Origin: an uncultured Collinsella sp. | GTDB taxonomy: Bacteria > Actinomycetota > Coriobacteriia > Coriobacteriales > Coriobacteriaceae | Reading direction: 5' to 3' | DNA: 64,000 bases | NCBI GenBank assembly: GCA_902495355.1 | Contig: CABUWV010000007.1 | Span: 68,003 to 132,002, forward strand | Part shown: positions 1 to 6,958 of the stretch, piece after piece | Layout: each line of letters starts with the position of its first letter | Position numbering within the stretch: position 1 is the first letter of the stretch | Position numbers and translations under genes: made by a program | Notes under the pieces: generated by a model | Told to the model about the DNA's origin: nothing | Databases searched by the model: none | What the model saw: only the letters and a program-made list of their open reading frames with translations

Positions 1-1
1 C

Positions 2-319
2 GGACTCATCATGATTGCGCGCGCCTACCACACGTGGATGATCGATCACGGTGCCGCACCCGAGCGCTATATCGACATGGCGCGTCTGATGGGCAATGCC
101 GCTGCGGATGATCCGCATGATTTCGTGATTGAGCTCACGCGCCTGATGGAGACTTGTCATGTGGCCGACCTCGCCATGAGCGAGTGGGGGATTACGGTCG
201 AAGAGCTGCCGGCCATCACGCACAACGCTCTGACGACCAACGGCGTTCTGTTTAGCCATGACCCCGTGACGCTGACCGACCCCGACGTCGTTGAAATTCT
301 CAAGAACAGCTACCGCTAG
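2..319 (+). CDS. Iron-containing alcohol dehydrogenase, C-terminal fragment (runs off window start)
   Basis: The frame is open from the first bases of the window and ends at a TAG at 317-319, so only about the last 105 residues are visible and the true start lies upstream. The visible part is helical and ends in a segment of the type LTDPDVVEILKNSYR, which closely resembles the C-terminus of group III Fe-dependent alcohol dehydrogenases. The nucleotide-binding and metal-binding regions are outside the window, so substrate and cofactor cannot be inferred. It is followed by a repeat-rich spacer and the convergent dxs-like gene. The family call rests on C-terminal similarity alone. Confidence 0.7.
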   Translation, partial: GLIMIARAYHTWMIDHGAAPERYIDMARLMGNAAADDPHDFVIELTRLMETCHVADLAMSEWGITVEELPAITHNALTTNGVLFSHDPVTLTDPDVVEILKNSYR

Positions 320-335
320 TTGCCTTGCTGCTTTG

Positions 336-470
336 TCTTAATCTGTAACATTTGCAGCCGTTTTTGCCGAGTAGCTGTTGCAGATTGAGATTTTCTTTTC
401 AGGGGAATTCGAACGTCTCAATCTGTAACAGTTAGACGGAAATTCGGGCCATAGATGTTACAGGTTAAGA
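336..470. repeat. Four 15-bp repeats in alternating orientation with exact 40-bp period
   Basis: Consensus TCTYAATCTGYAACA occurs at 336-350 (+), 376-390 (-), 416-430 (+) and 456-470 (-). Starts are exactly 40 bp apart, and adjacent copies form inverted repeats separated by 25 bp. The spacers differ from one another. The array fills the gap between the alcohol dehydrogenase stop and the terminator of the convergent dxs-like gene. It is not a CRISPR because the orientation alternates. Function is unknown; a phased protein-binding array or a REP-like element are both possible. Confidence 0.75.
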
Positions 471-488
471 TAATCGCGTCGCGAAAAC

Positions 489-527
489 AAAAACCTCCGC
501 AGGGGTGCTTCCCTTGCGGAGGTTTTT
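489..527 (-). terminator. Intrinsic terminator of the dxs-like gene
   Basis: Complementary arms AAAAACCTCCGC and GCGGAGGTTTTT flank a short loop immediately after the minus-strand dxs-like stop. Read on the minus strand the stem is followed by a T-rich run. The A-rich start means it could also stop transcription coming from the plus strand. Confidence 0.8.
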
Positions 528-2309
528 CTATTCGTTCAGCAGACGTACCGCTTCGGCGGCCATGTTCTCGACCGTCATGCCGGATTGCGCCAGCAGCTCG
601 TTGGGGTCGTAGCGGTCGGGGAAGCCCTTGGCGATGCCGAAGGTGCGTGTGCGCACTGGCGTGCAGGCCAAGTAGCACGCGACACGCTCGCCCCAGCCGC
701 CGTCCAATATGCCGTCCTCGAGGGTGACGACAACGCGATGCTCGGTGGCAAGGCTGTCGAGGAACTCGCGGTCGAGCTCGGTTGCAAAGCGCGGGTTGAC
801 GAGCGTGGCCTCGATGCCGTACTCGGCAGCCAAGCGGTTTGCCATGCGCTCGCCCAGCTCAAAGAAATCGCCAAGCGCAAGCACGGCCACATCGCGGCCC
901 TGACGTACGACGTTGTAGCGAACGGCGCTGTAGTCGGTGTCCTCGGCGGGCGCCAAATCGGGGCGGCTCACCAGGCCAATGCCGGGCACGCGGATCGCCA
1001 CGGGATGCTCGCGGTGGTCGAGTGACCAGCTCAGCATGGACAGATATTCCTCCATGCAGGCCGGTGCCAGGTAGTGCATGTTGGGAAGACCGCCCAGCAT
1101 GGAAATATCAAAGAACGAAAGGTGCGTCTCTGACGTGGTGCCAAAGATCGACGCGCCAAACACCAAAATGGTTGCCGGGGCGTCGTTGAGGCACAGGTCG
1201 TGCCATAGCTCGTCGTAGGCGCGCTGCAAAAACGTGCCGTACACACCAAAGACTGGCTTGGCGCCCGAGCGCGCAAGCGCGGTGGCAAAGGTCACGGCGT
1301 GCTCCTCGGCAATGCCCACATCGACGAACTGTTTGCCGGCGGCAGCGCGAAGCTCAGGTGTAAAGCCCATGATGTAGGGCGTGGCGGCCGTGATGCCCAC
1401 GACCTGCGGATCGCGCTTGATGGCGGCGCTGAGCGCCTCGCCCGTAATGTCGGCGTAGGTGCGCGGCGCAGGCTCGCTCGGATGGCCCGGGCAGAGCTTG
1501 CGCCCGGTCACCATGTCAAACGGACCCACGTGGTGCCAGCGCTCGGGGTCGCTCTGGGCTGGCTCAAAGCCCTTGCCCTTGGCGGTGGAGACGTGCAGCA
1601 CGATGGGATGATCGATATTACGCAGTTCCTGCAACGCGTCGACGAGGGCCAACACATCGTTGCCGGCGTCCAGATAGCGGTAGTCGAGCCCCATCGCGCG
1701 GAAAACGTTGCGCTCACAGGTGCCGTTGCTGGCACGCAGCTCGGCCAGATTGCGATACAGGCCGCCATGGTTCTCGGCAATGGACTGGTCGTTATCGTTG
1801 ACGATAATGATCAGGTTGCTATCGAGTTCGGCGGCATTGTTAAAGCCTTCAAACGCCAGGCCGCCCGAAAGCGAGCCGTCGCCAATGATGGTGATGACGT
1901 TGTACGCATCGCCCGCCAGGTCACGAGCGTGCGCTAGCCCGCAGCCCAGGCTCACCGAGGTCGAGGTGTGGCCCATGGCGAACAGGTCGTGCTCGGACTC
2001 GTCGGGATTGGCAAAGCCAGAAGCCTCACCATAACGCTCCGGATCGATATAAGTGTACGCGCGCCCGGTCAGCGCCTTGTGGGCGTAGGTCTGGTGCGAA
2101 ACGTCAAAGACAATCTTGTCGATGGGGGAGTTAAATACGCGATGAAGCGCAACCGTAAGCTCAACGACGCCCAAGTTGGGGGCAACGTGCCCGCCGACGG
2201 CGGCGGAGCTTTCGAGGATTGCCTGACGGATCTCGCCGCAGAGCAGCGGAAGCTCGGCGCGGTCGAGAGCCTTGACGTCCTCGGGCGTTGTCGTTTGCGT
2301 AAGCAGCAT
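528..2309 (-). CDS. dxs: 1-deoxy-D-xylulose-5-phosphate synthase family protein
   Basis: DXS condenses pyruvate and glyceraldehyde 3-phosphate to DXP with thiamine diphosphate, the first step of the MEP isoprenoid pathway. The 593-residue product shows DVSHQTYAHK near residue 70, GHTSTSVS near 112, and the ThDP motif GDGSLSGG...NDND near residues 143-173, followed by transketolase-type central and C-terminal domains. It is shorter than usual DXS (about 620-640), and classic DVGHQ and GDGA(M/L)TGG are replaced by DVSHQ and GDGSLSGG, so this is a divergent DXS-like subfamily member and may not be the only DXS in the genome. ispE of the same pathway is in this window at 59.7 kb. The ATG at 2309 has a GGAG about 12 bases upstream, a rather long spacing. 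Confidence 0.8.
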   Translation of the reverse strand: MLLTQTTTPEDVKALDRAELPLLCGEIRQAILESSAAVGGHVAPNLGVVELTVALHRVFNSPIDKIVFDVSHQTYAHKALTGRAYTYIDPERYGEASGFANPDESEHDLFAMGHTSTSVSLGCGLAHARDLAGDAYNVITIIGDGSLSGGLAFEGFNNAAELDSNLIIIVNDNDQSIAENHGGLYRNLAELRASNGTCERNVFRAMGLDYRYLDAGNDVLALVDALQELRNIDHPIVLHVSTAKGKGFEPAQSDPERWHHVGPFDMVTGRKLCPGHPSEPAPRTYADITGEALSAAIKRDPQVVGITAATPYIMGFTPELRAAAGKQFVDVGIAEEHAVTFATALARSGAKPVFGVYGTFLQRAYDELWHDLCLNDAPATILVFGASIFGTTSETHLSFFDISMLGGLPNMHYLAPACMEEYLSMLSWSLDHREHPVAIRVPGIGLVSRPDLAPAEDTDYSAVRYNVVRQGRDVAVLALGDFFELGERMANRLAAEYGIEATLVNPRFATELDREFLDSLATEHRVVVTLEDGILDGGWGERVACYLACTPVRTRTFGIAKGFPDRYDPNELLAQSGMTVENMAAEAVRLLNE

Positions 2310-2537
2310 CGTTGTGGGTTACTCCATGCGAATCGTGCGCCGGCACTCCCTCGGCCGGCACAATTGCACAAGACAGTCTCGCACATTTTGGCGTTTGATA
2401 TGTGACGGCGGCGCGGTAATTCGCCAACTGGTGGGGCAAAACGTTTTGTCCGATGCCATACTGATATGTTCCATGATGTTTTTATCGATTGTGCACAGGC
2501 CGTGGCTTGTCGCCGTGAGTCGCTGGAAGGAGGCAGC

Positions 2538-3074
2538 ATGTCCGATGCCGTTCGTGCCGAAAAAATCGCGCACGAGGTCGACTATGCCGCCCGCCAGCTG
2601 GCCCAGGCGGGCCGCTTGGACCTGACGCACGAGTTTATCCAGCATGGCGACGTGACGGTCTATGCACATGTGACTTCGGTAGCGCGGGCGAGCCTGTCCT
2701 TTGCCGAGCGCTTGGGCCGTGCCGGCATTTCGGTCGACCGTGCTTCGTTGTTGCGCGGGGCCCTGCTGCACGATTACTTTCTCTATGACTGGCACGATCC
2801 CGACCCAAGCCATCGGCTGCATGGCTTTCGCCACCCGTTTTTTGCCCTGGCACGTGCGGAGGAAGATTTTGAGCTGACGCCGCGCGAACGGAACATTATC
2901 GTGCGGCATATGTTTCCGCTGGTGCCAGTGCCGCCGACGTGTCGTGAGGCTTGGATTGTATGCCTGGCAGATAAATGGTGCGCTCTGCGCGAGACGGTCG
3001 CCGGTCGTCTGCGGCGCAAGGACGAGGCGGACGATGACGTGAGTAAAGCATCGAGCGAAAAGAGGAGAGGGTAG
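2538..3074 (+). CDS. HD-domain protein (putative metal-dependent phosphohydrolase)
   Basis: The 178-residue product contains a compact HD region: a helix around VYAHVTSVARAS near residue 45, then LLHDYFLYDWHDPD near residue 75 supplying the H-D pair, and further histidines in GFRHPFF and VRHMFP. This layout matches small HD hydrolases. The start at 2538 was chosen because GGAGG lies a few bases upstream; the longer frame from 2466 has no ribosome-binding site. The stop is three bases from the next gene, so the two are cotranscribed. The substrate cannot be predicted. Confidence 0.75.
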   Translation: MSDAVRAEKIAHEVDYAARQLAQAGRLDLTHEFIQHGDVTVYAHVTSVARASLSFAERLGRAGISVDRASLLRGALLHDYFLYDWHDPDPSHRLHGFRHPFFALARAEEDFELTPRERNIIVRHMFPLVPVPPTCREAWIVCLADKWCALRETVAGRLRRKDEADDDVSKASSEKRRG

Positions 3075-3077
3075 ACG

Positions 3078-4097
3078 GTGGAAACCGCGATTGATATGGC
3101 GTTTGGCGGCGCGACGCTTGCCGCCTGCCCACTCTCGGCACTGGTGCTCTCGTTTGCCTTTTACGGGTTTTGCGGTTGGGCATGGGAGTCGACAGTATGT
3201 GCCATGCTCAATCACGGACGATTTGCCAACAGCGGCTTTTTGCTGGGGCCGTGCTGCCCAATCTATGGCGCGGGCGGCATTGCCTGCTGGCTGCTGTTGC
3301 GCGGGATTCCGGATGCCTCGAGCCAGTTTGTCGCTGCAGCACTCGTATGCAGCGTGATTGAGTATAGCGTAGGCGTGCTGTTGGAAAAAACAACGGGCGC
3401 TCGCTTTTGGGATTATTCGCACCTGCCGTTTAACCTGCACGGACGTATCTGCCTGTACTGGGCCTGCGCGTTTGGCCTGGGTTCGTTGTGCATTTGCCGT
3501 TTGGTGGAGCCGGCATTGCTGGGACTGCTTGGCCATCTGCCGGTGCTGATTGTGCGGCTGTCCGCCTTTATCGTCGCGGTCGCGATGATGGTCGACGCGG
3601 CATGCTCGTTGGCGAGCTGGCGGCGTCTGTCCGATCAGCTGGAGCGCGTGCGCGCCGACCTTGCCGACCGCATCAACGAGTCGCTTGCCGATGCCTCGGA
3701 CTCAATGCTCGAGCGCATTCCCGATTCGGCAATCGACTCGGTGGCACAGACGCATATCCGCAGCCGTGCCGTTAACGCGTGGCTGGCCGAGCTGGGCGAC
3801 GCGACACTCGATGCCCTTCGTGAGAAGGCTTCGATGCCGACATTTATCTCGGATGGTGCTCGCGGCCTGGCACTTGCCGCCCGCCGCGTGGCCGATGCCG
3901 CGCCGAGCATGCCGCGTCCGTCGCTCAGTCGCCGCCTTGCCGGCAAGCGCATGAGCCGTCCGGTGCCAAGCGTGTCGCTCAGCCGACGCGACCTGCGCTT
4001 CTTCAATGCCTTCCCGCGCTTGCGCATCAACCGCTACGAAGGTGTCATTCGAGCAACTAATCTCCGCGACCGCGCCCACGAGCTGTTTCGGCGCTAG
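3078..4097 (+). CDS. Putative ABC-transporter type IV (CmpB-like) membrane protein
   Basis: The 339-residue product begins with GTG at 3078. The first half has five to six hydrophobic segments, with the features FYGFCGWAWES near residue 30 and GRICLYWACAFG near 127 that are typical of the PF06541 membrane family. The second half (from about residue 185) is a polar, helical cytoplasmic tail rich in Ala, Arg and Ser, longer than in many relatives. It sits three bases after the HD-domain gene, implying cotranscription. The ABC-transporter label is a family name; no ATPase partner is adjacent and the function is unknown. Confidence 0.7.
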   Translation: METAIDMAFGGATLAACPLSALVLSFAFYGFCGWAWESTVCAMLNHGRFANSGFLLGPCCPIYGAGGIACWLLLRGIPDASSQFVAAALVCSVIEYSVGVLLEKTTGARFWDYSHLPFNLHGRICLYWACAFGLGSLCICRLVEPALLGLLGHLPVLIVRLSAFIVAVAMMVDAACSLASWRRLSDQLERVRADLADRINESLADASDSMLERIPDSAIDSVAQTHIRSRAVNAWLAELGDATLDALREKASMPTFISDGARGLALAARRVADAAPSMPRPSLSRRLAGKRMSRPVPSVSLSRRDLRFFNAFPRLRINRYEGVIRATNLRDRAHELFRR

Positions 4098-4295
4098 CCG
4101 GGACGGGCACGCTCACGGCTCCCTTGCTCGCGTATTTCCCGTCCGTTTCGCGTCCGTTGCCGTGCCGTTTCTAAGATTGCGGCACCGTTTCCATTCGACA
4201 ACGCAGCGTTTAACAACGCCGTATCTGGTCTACACCAGTTGCCCCTCGGCCGCATTATGGGCGCCGACAACGTTCATGCGATCAAGGAGGAGCGA

Positions 4296-5573
4296 ATGTA
4301 CGATACGGGATCGACAACGTTTATGCTCATCTGCACCATGCTCGTGTTTTTAATGACACCGGGTCTGGCGTTTTTCTATGGCGGCCTGTCCAGGCGCAAA
4401 AATGTCATCAACACCATGCTCATGTGCTTTGGCGCCATTGGCCTGGTTGGCGTGCTGTGGATTGTTGCCGGCTGGTCGCTGGCCTATGGCGGAGACGGCT
4501 CGAGTCCGTTTATTGGAGGCCTTGACCAGCTACTGTGCCTTTCGGTGCTCAACCAGGTGCTGCAGGCGGCCGAGGGCAATGCCACTGACGGCGCCGTCTA
4601 CCCTCAGATCATCAACATCGCCTTTCAGATGGCATTTGCCATGATCACTGCTGCTATCGTCACGGGCAGCCTGGCCGGCCGCGTTAAGTTTGGTGCCATG
4701 ACGGCCTTCCTGGGCATTTGGCTGCTTGTGGTCTATGCGCCGCTTGCCCACATGGTTTGGGGCGGCGATGGCTCCTTTATCGGTGACATTATCGGCGCAC
4801 TCGACTTTGCCGGCGGCGACGTGGTGCACATTTCGTCCGGTCTTACGGGCCTGATCCTCTGCTTAATGCTCGGCCGTCGTCGCGGTTTTGGCATGGTGAG
4901 CTATCGCCCGCATAACGTGCCGTTTGTGGCGCTGGGCGCCGGGCTGCTTTGGTTTGGCTGGTTTGGCTTTAACGGCGGCAGCGAGTTTAAGGCCGACGCC
5001 GTGGCGGCACTCGCCATCCTCAACACCGTGACGGCCAGCGCGGCGGGCATGGTCTCGTGGCTTGCCGTCGAGCGCGTGCACACCGGTCGCCCCACGCTGG
5101 TGGGCGCCAACACCGGTCTGGTTGCGGGCCTTGTGGTGGTCACGCCCGGCGCGGGCTTTGTCGAGCCGTGGGCGGCGCTGGTCATGGGCCTGATCGTATC
5201 GCCCGTCTGCTACCTGGCCATCAGCCATCTTAAGACCAAGTTTGGCTACGACGATGCACTCGATGCGTTTGGTTGCCACGGTATCGGCGGAATTTTGGGC
5301 GGCGTGCTCACGGGTCTGTTCTGTGTGCCGGAGCTTTCGTGGACCGGTAAGGGTGGCCTGTTCTACACGGGCGACGTGTCGCTGCTCGTCTCGCAGATCC
5401 TGGGCATTGTGGTGACGGTCGCTATTGTGCTGGTGCTCGATTTGGTGATCGCCGCGGTGGTCAAAGCGCTATTCCACGGCAGCCTGCGCGTGGACGAGGC
5501 CGACGAGGCGCTGGGCCTGGACGCAAGTCAACACGGCGAGAGCGCGTATCCTTCGTTCTCCGGACTCGATTAG
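4296..5573 (+). CDS. amt: Ammonium transporter (Amt/MEP/Rh family)
   Basis: A 425-residue integral membrane protein that conducts ammonium/ammonia. It has about eleven hydrophobic helices; the pore region includes LAHMVWGGDGSFIGD near residue 150 and the second pore histidine in DAFGCHGIGGILGG near residue 327, plus the family signature DFAGGDVVHISSGLTGL near residue 170. The start at 4296 is preceded by AAGGAGG with good spacing; the frame runs upstream to 4239 but without a ribosome-binding site. The PII gene downstream (5783) is the classical amtB-glnK pairing, in which PII blocks the channel when nitrogen is sufficient. Confidence 0.95.
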   Translation: MYDTGSTTFMLICTMLVFLMTPGLAFFYGGLSRRKNVINTMLMCFGAIGLVGVLWIVAGWSLAYGGDGSSPFIGGLDQLLCLSVLNQVLQAAEGNATDGAVYPQIINIAFQMAFAMITAAIVTGSLAGRVKFGAMTAFLGIWLLVVYAPLAHMVWGGDGSFIGDIIGALDFAGGDVVHISSGLTGLILCLMLGRRRGFGMVSYRPHNVPFVALGAGLLWFGWFGFNGGSEFKADAVAALAILNTVTASAAGMVSWLAVERVHTGRPTLVGANTGLVAGLVVVTPGAGFVEPWAALVMGLIVSPVCYLAISHLKTKFGYDDALDAFGCHGIGGILGGVLTGLFCVPELSWTGKGGLFYTGDVSLLVSQILGIVVTVAIVLVLDLVIAAVVKALFHGSLRVDEADEALGLDASQHGESAYPSFSGLD

Positions 5574-5677
5574 CAGCTTCCCCAAGCACCGCACCTCGGC
5601 CTTCAATCGTCGTTTGCGTACCTTAAGTACGCGGCACTCCTCTTTCAGGCCGATCTGCGGCACTTGGGAAACCTGCT
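5572..5677. repeat. Long imperfect inverted repeat with central palindrome (core shared with 59.2 kb element)
   Basis: Outer arms of about 30 bp (5572-5603 and 5646-5677) are largely complementary. They enclose a core at 5608-5646 built on the palindrome GCGTACCTTAAGTACGC followed by GGCACTCCTCTTTC. Almost the same core recurs at 59216-59253 inside unrelated outer arms. A second copy of the right arm (CTGCGGCACCTGGGAAACC) lies at 5716-5734. The element begins at the amt stop codon. It could act as an RNA hairpin between amt and glnB or as a mobile palindromic unit. Confidence 0.65.
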
Positions 5678-5782
5678 AAGACCTGTTAGTTGCACTTATC
5701 TGATCTACAAGGTTGGTCTGCGGCACCTGGGAAACCCGCGCCTCATGTAAAGGGATACGTTGATTATTGAGAGGAATTCATT

Positions 5783-6121
5783 ATGAAAAGGATCACGGCT
5801 ATCGTGCGCCAGGAAAAGCTTGAGGTTCTTAAGGATGCGCTGTTTGCTGCCGATGTTCGCGGCATGACTATCAACCAGGTGCAGGGCTGCGGTGCACAGC
5901 ATGGCTGGAAGGAATACGTGCGTGGCAACGAGTTGCTTGTCAACACAATTCCTAAGGTACAGTTCACCCTTATCTGCGTCGATGAGCACGTTGATGTCAT
6001 TGTCGAGATTATCTGCAACGCTGCTCGCACCGGAGCCGTCGGCGACGGCAAGATTTGGGTCGAGCCGGTCGAGGAGGTCATCCGCATCCGCACCGGCGAA
6101 CACGGTCCCGCCGCGGTGTAG
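5783..6121 (+). CDS. glnB: Nitrogen regulatory protein P-II
   Basis: A 112-residue PII protein, a trimeric sensor of 2-oxoglutarate, ATP and ADP that binds AmtB and other targets. The N-terminus MKRITAIVRQEKLEVLKDAL, the T-loop region, and the C-terminal GDGKIWVEPVEEVIRIRTGE ATP-binding signature are clear. Aligned to E. coli GlnB, the T-loop reads GCGAQHGWKEYVRGNELLVN, so the modification residue Tyr51 is replaced by Leu and Tyr46 by Val; uridylylation or adenylylation at that site is not possible. It lies about 210 bp after amt, separated by a hairpin element, and a GAGGAA site precedes the ATG. Confidence 0.92.
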   Translation: MKRITAIVRQEKLEVLKDALFAADVRGMTINQVQGCGAQHGWKEYVRGNELLVNTIPKVQFTLICVDEHVDVIVEIICNAARTGAVGDGKIWVEPVEEVIRIRTGEHGPAAV

Positions 6122-6195
6122 AATCGACTGCCTGCCATTCGCAACGTTAAAATACTGCAATGAGGCACAAGACTTGCGTTGCGGATGGACAGATT

Positions 6196-6858
6196 ATGGG
6201 GCGTAATAAATATCCCGAGGAGACGGTTGCGAAGATTCTCGACGCGGCGCTGGAGCTATTCTGCGCACAGGGTTATGAGGGGACGAGCATTCAAGATATC
6301 GTCGACCGCCTCGATGGCATGACCAAGGGTGCTGTCTATCATCACTTTAAGAGCAAAGAGGAGATTTTCAACGCCGCATTTGATCGGGCAATGGCTCCGA
6401 TTGTTGAGCAACGTCGCTCAACGCTTGGTATCGGCAATATGACCGGAGCCCAAAAGCTCAAGCGATTGTACGCGCCCGAGTCTGTCGTTCCGCAAATTGA
6501 GCTATGGGCACGCATGCATCCTGCGGCAGATCCGGTAAAAAGCTCGCGTCTACTGGCGATGCAGTACCAGGGCTCGTTTGACGAGTCGGCCGATGGCTGT
6601 CTCTTGCCAGTAATCGAGGAGGGCATCGCTGACGGCTCCATTGCGTGCGAATGTCCGCGCGAAGCGGCAGAGGCGGTATCGTTGTTGGCGAATCTTTGGC
6701 TGCTGCCGCTGTTCCGTCCGCTTGAGACCAAGGATCGAATGCTCGCTCGCGCGCAATGTTTGGCGCAGATGGCGGCCGCGGTGGGGCTCGATTTGGGTAA
6801 TGAAGTGCTCCAGACAACGGCTCAGATTTGGGACGTATGGGACCGCGCCGGGTGGTAA
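6196..6858 (+). CDS. TetR-family transcriptional regulator of the adjacent MFS gene
   Basis: The 220-residue product has an N-terminal helix-turn-helix, with the sequence AKILDAALELFCAQGYEGTSIQDIVDRL, then GMTKGAVYHHFKSKEEIFNAAF at about residues 45-66, the TetR signature. The C-terminal ligand domain is unassigned. I chose the ATG at 6196 (MGRNKYPEE) because homologous regulators begin just before this helix, although its ribosome-binding site is weak; the ATG at 6160 has none. The downstream efflux-type MFS gene and two identical-pattern palindromes around the intergenic space indicate that it represses the transporter and probably responds to its substrate. Confidence 0.88.
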   Translation: MGRNKYPEETVAKILDAALELFCAQGYEGTSIQDIVDRLDGMTKGAVYHHFKSKEEIFNAAFDRAMAPIVEQRRSTLGIGNMTGAQKLKRLYAPESVVPQIELWARMHPAADPVKSSRLLAMQYQGSFDESADGCLLPVIEEGIADGSIACECPREAAEAVSLLANLWLLPLFRPLETKDRMLARAQCLAQMAAAVGLDLGNEVLQTTAQIWDVWDRAGW

Positions 6859-6863
6859 TATAG

Positions 6864-6876
6864 ATACCAACGGTAT
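6864..6876. promoter_or_regulatory. Candidate TetR operator copy 1
   Basis: ATACCAACGGTAT is a palindrome five bases past the TetR stop. The same pattern ATACYAAYGGTAT recurs 65 bp downstream, next to the MFS start. Binding is inferred from position and symmetry only. Confidence 0.5.
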
Positions 6877-6927
6877 TTAATGACTTGAAAAGGGTAGCCA
6901 CGGCTGCCCTTTTCAAGTCATTAAATA
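6874..6927. terminator. 26-bp inverted repeat between TetR and MFS genes
   Basis: Arms at 6874-6899 and 6902-6927 are complementary over 26 bp with one mismatch and a two-base spacer. The left arm begins inside operator copy 1 and the right arm ends next to operator copy 2. It could act as a hairpin separating the two genes, and it has no strong T-run of its own. Its symmetry places the two operators at the ends of one large palindrome. Confidence 0.6.
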
Positions 6928-6945
6928 CATACTAATGGTATGTAT
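6925..6945. promoter_or_regulatory. Candidate TetR operator copy 2
   Basis: ATACATAC and GTATGTAT form a perfect 8-bp inverted repeat around TAATG, 14 bases before the MFS start codon. It contains ATACTAATGGTAT, the same pattern as copy 1. The position is right for blocking transcription or translation initiation of the transporter gene. Confidence 0.6.
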
Positions 6946-6958
6946 AGGGGACAGGCTT

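Noticed and set aside
336..470. CRISPR array
   Set aside because: The regular 40-bp period is suggestive, but repeats alternate in orientation, are only 15 bp, and no cas genes are near.
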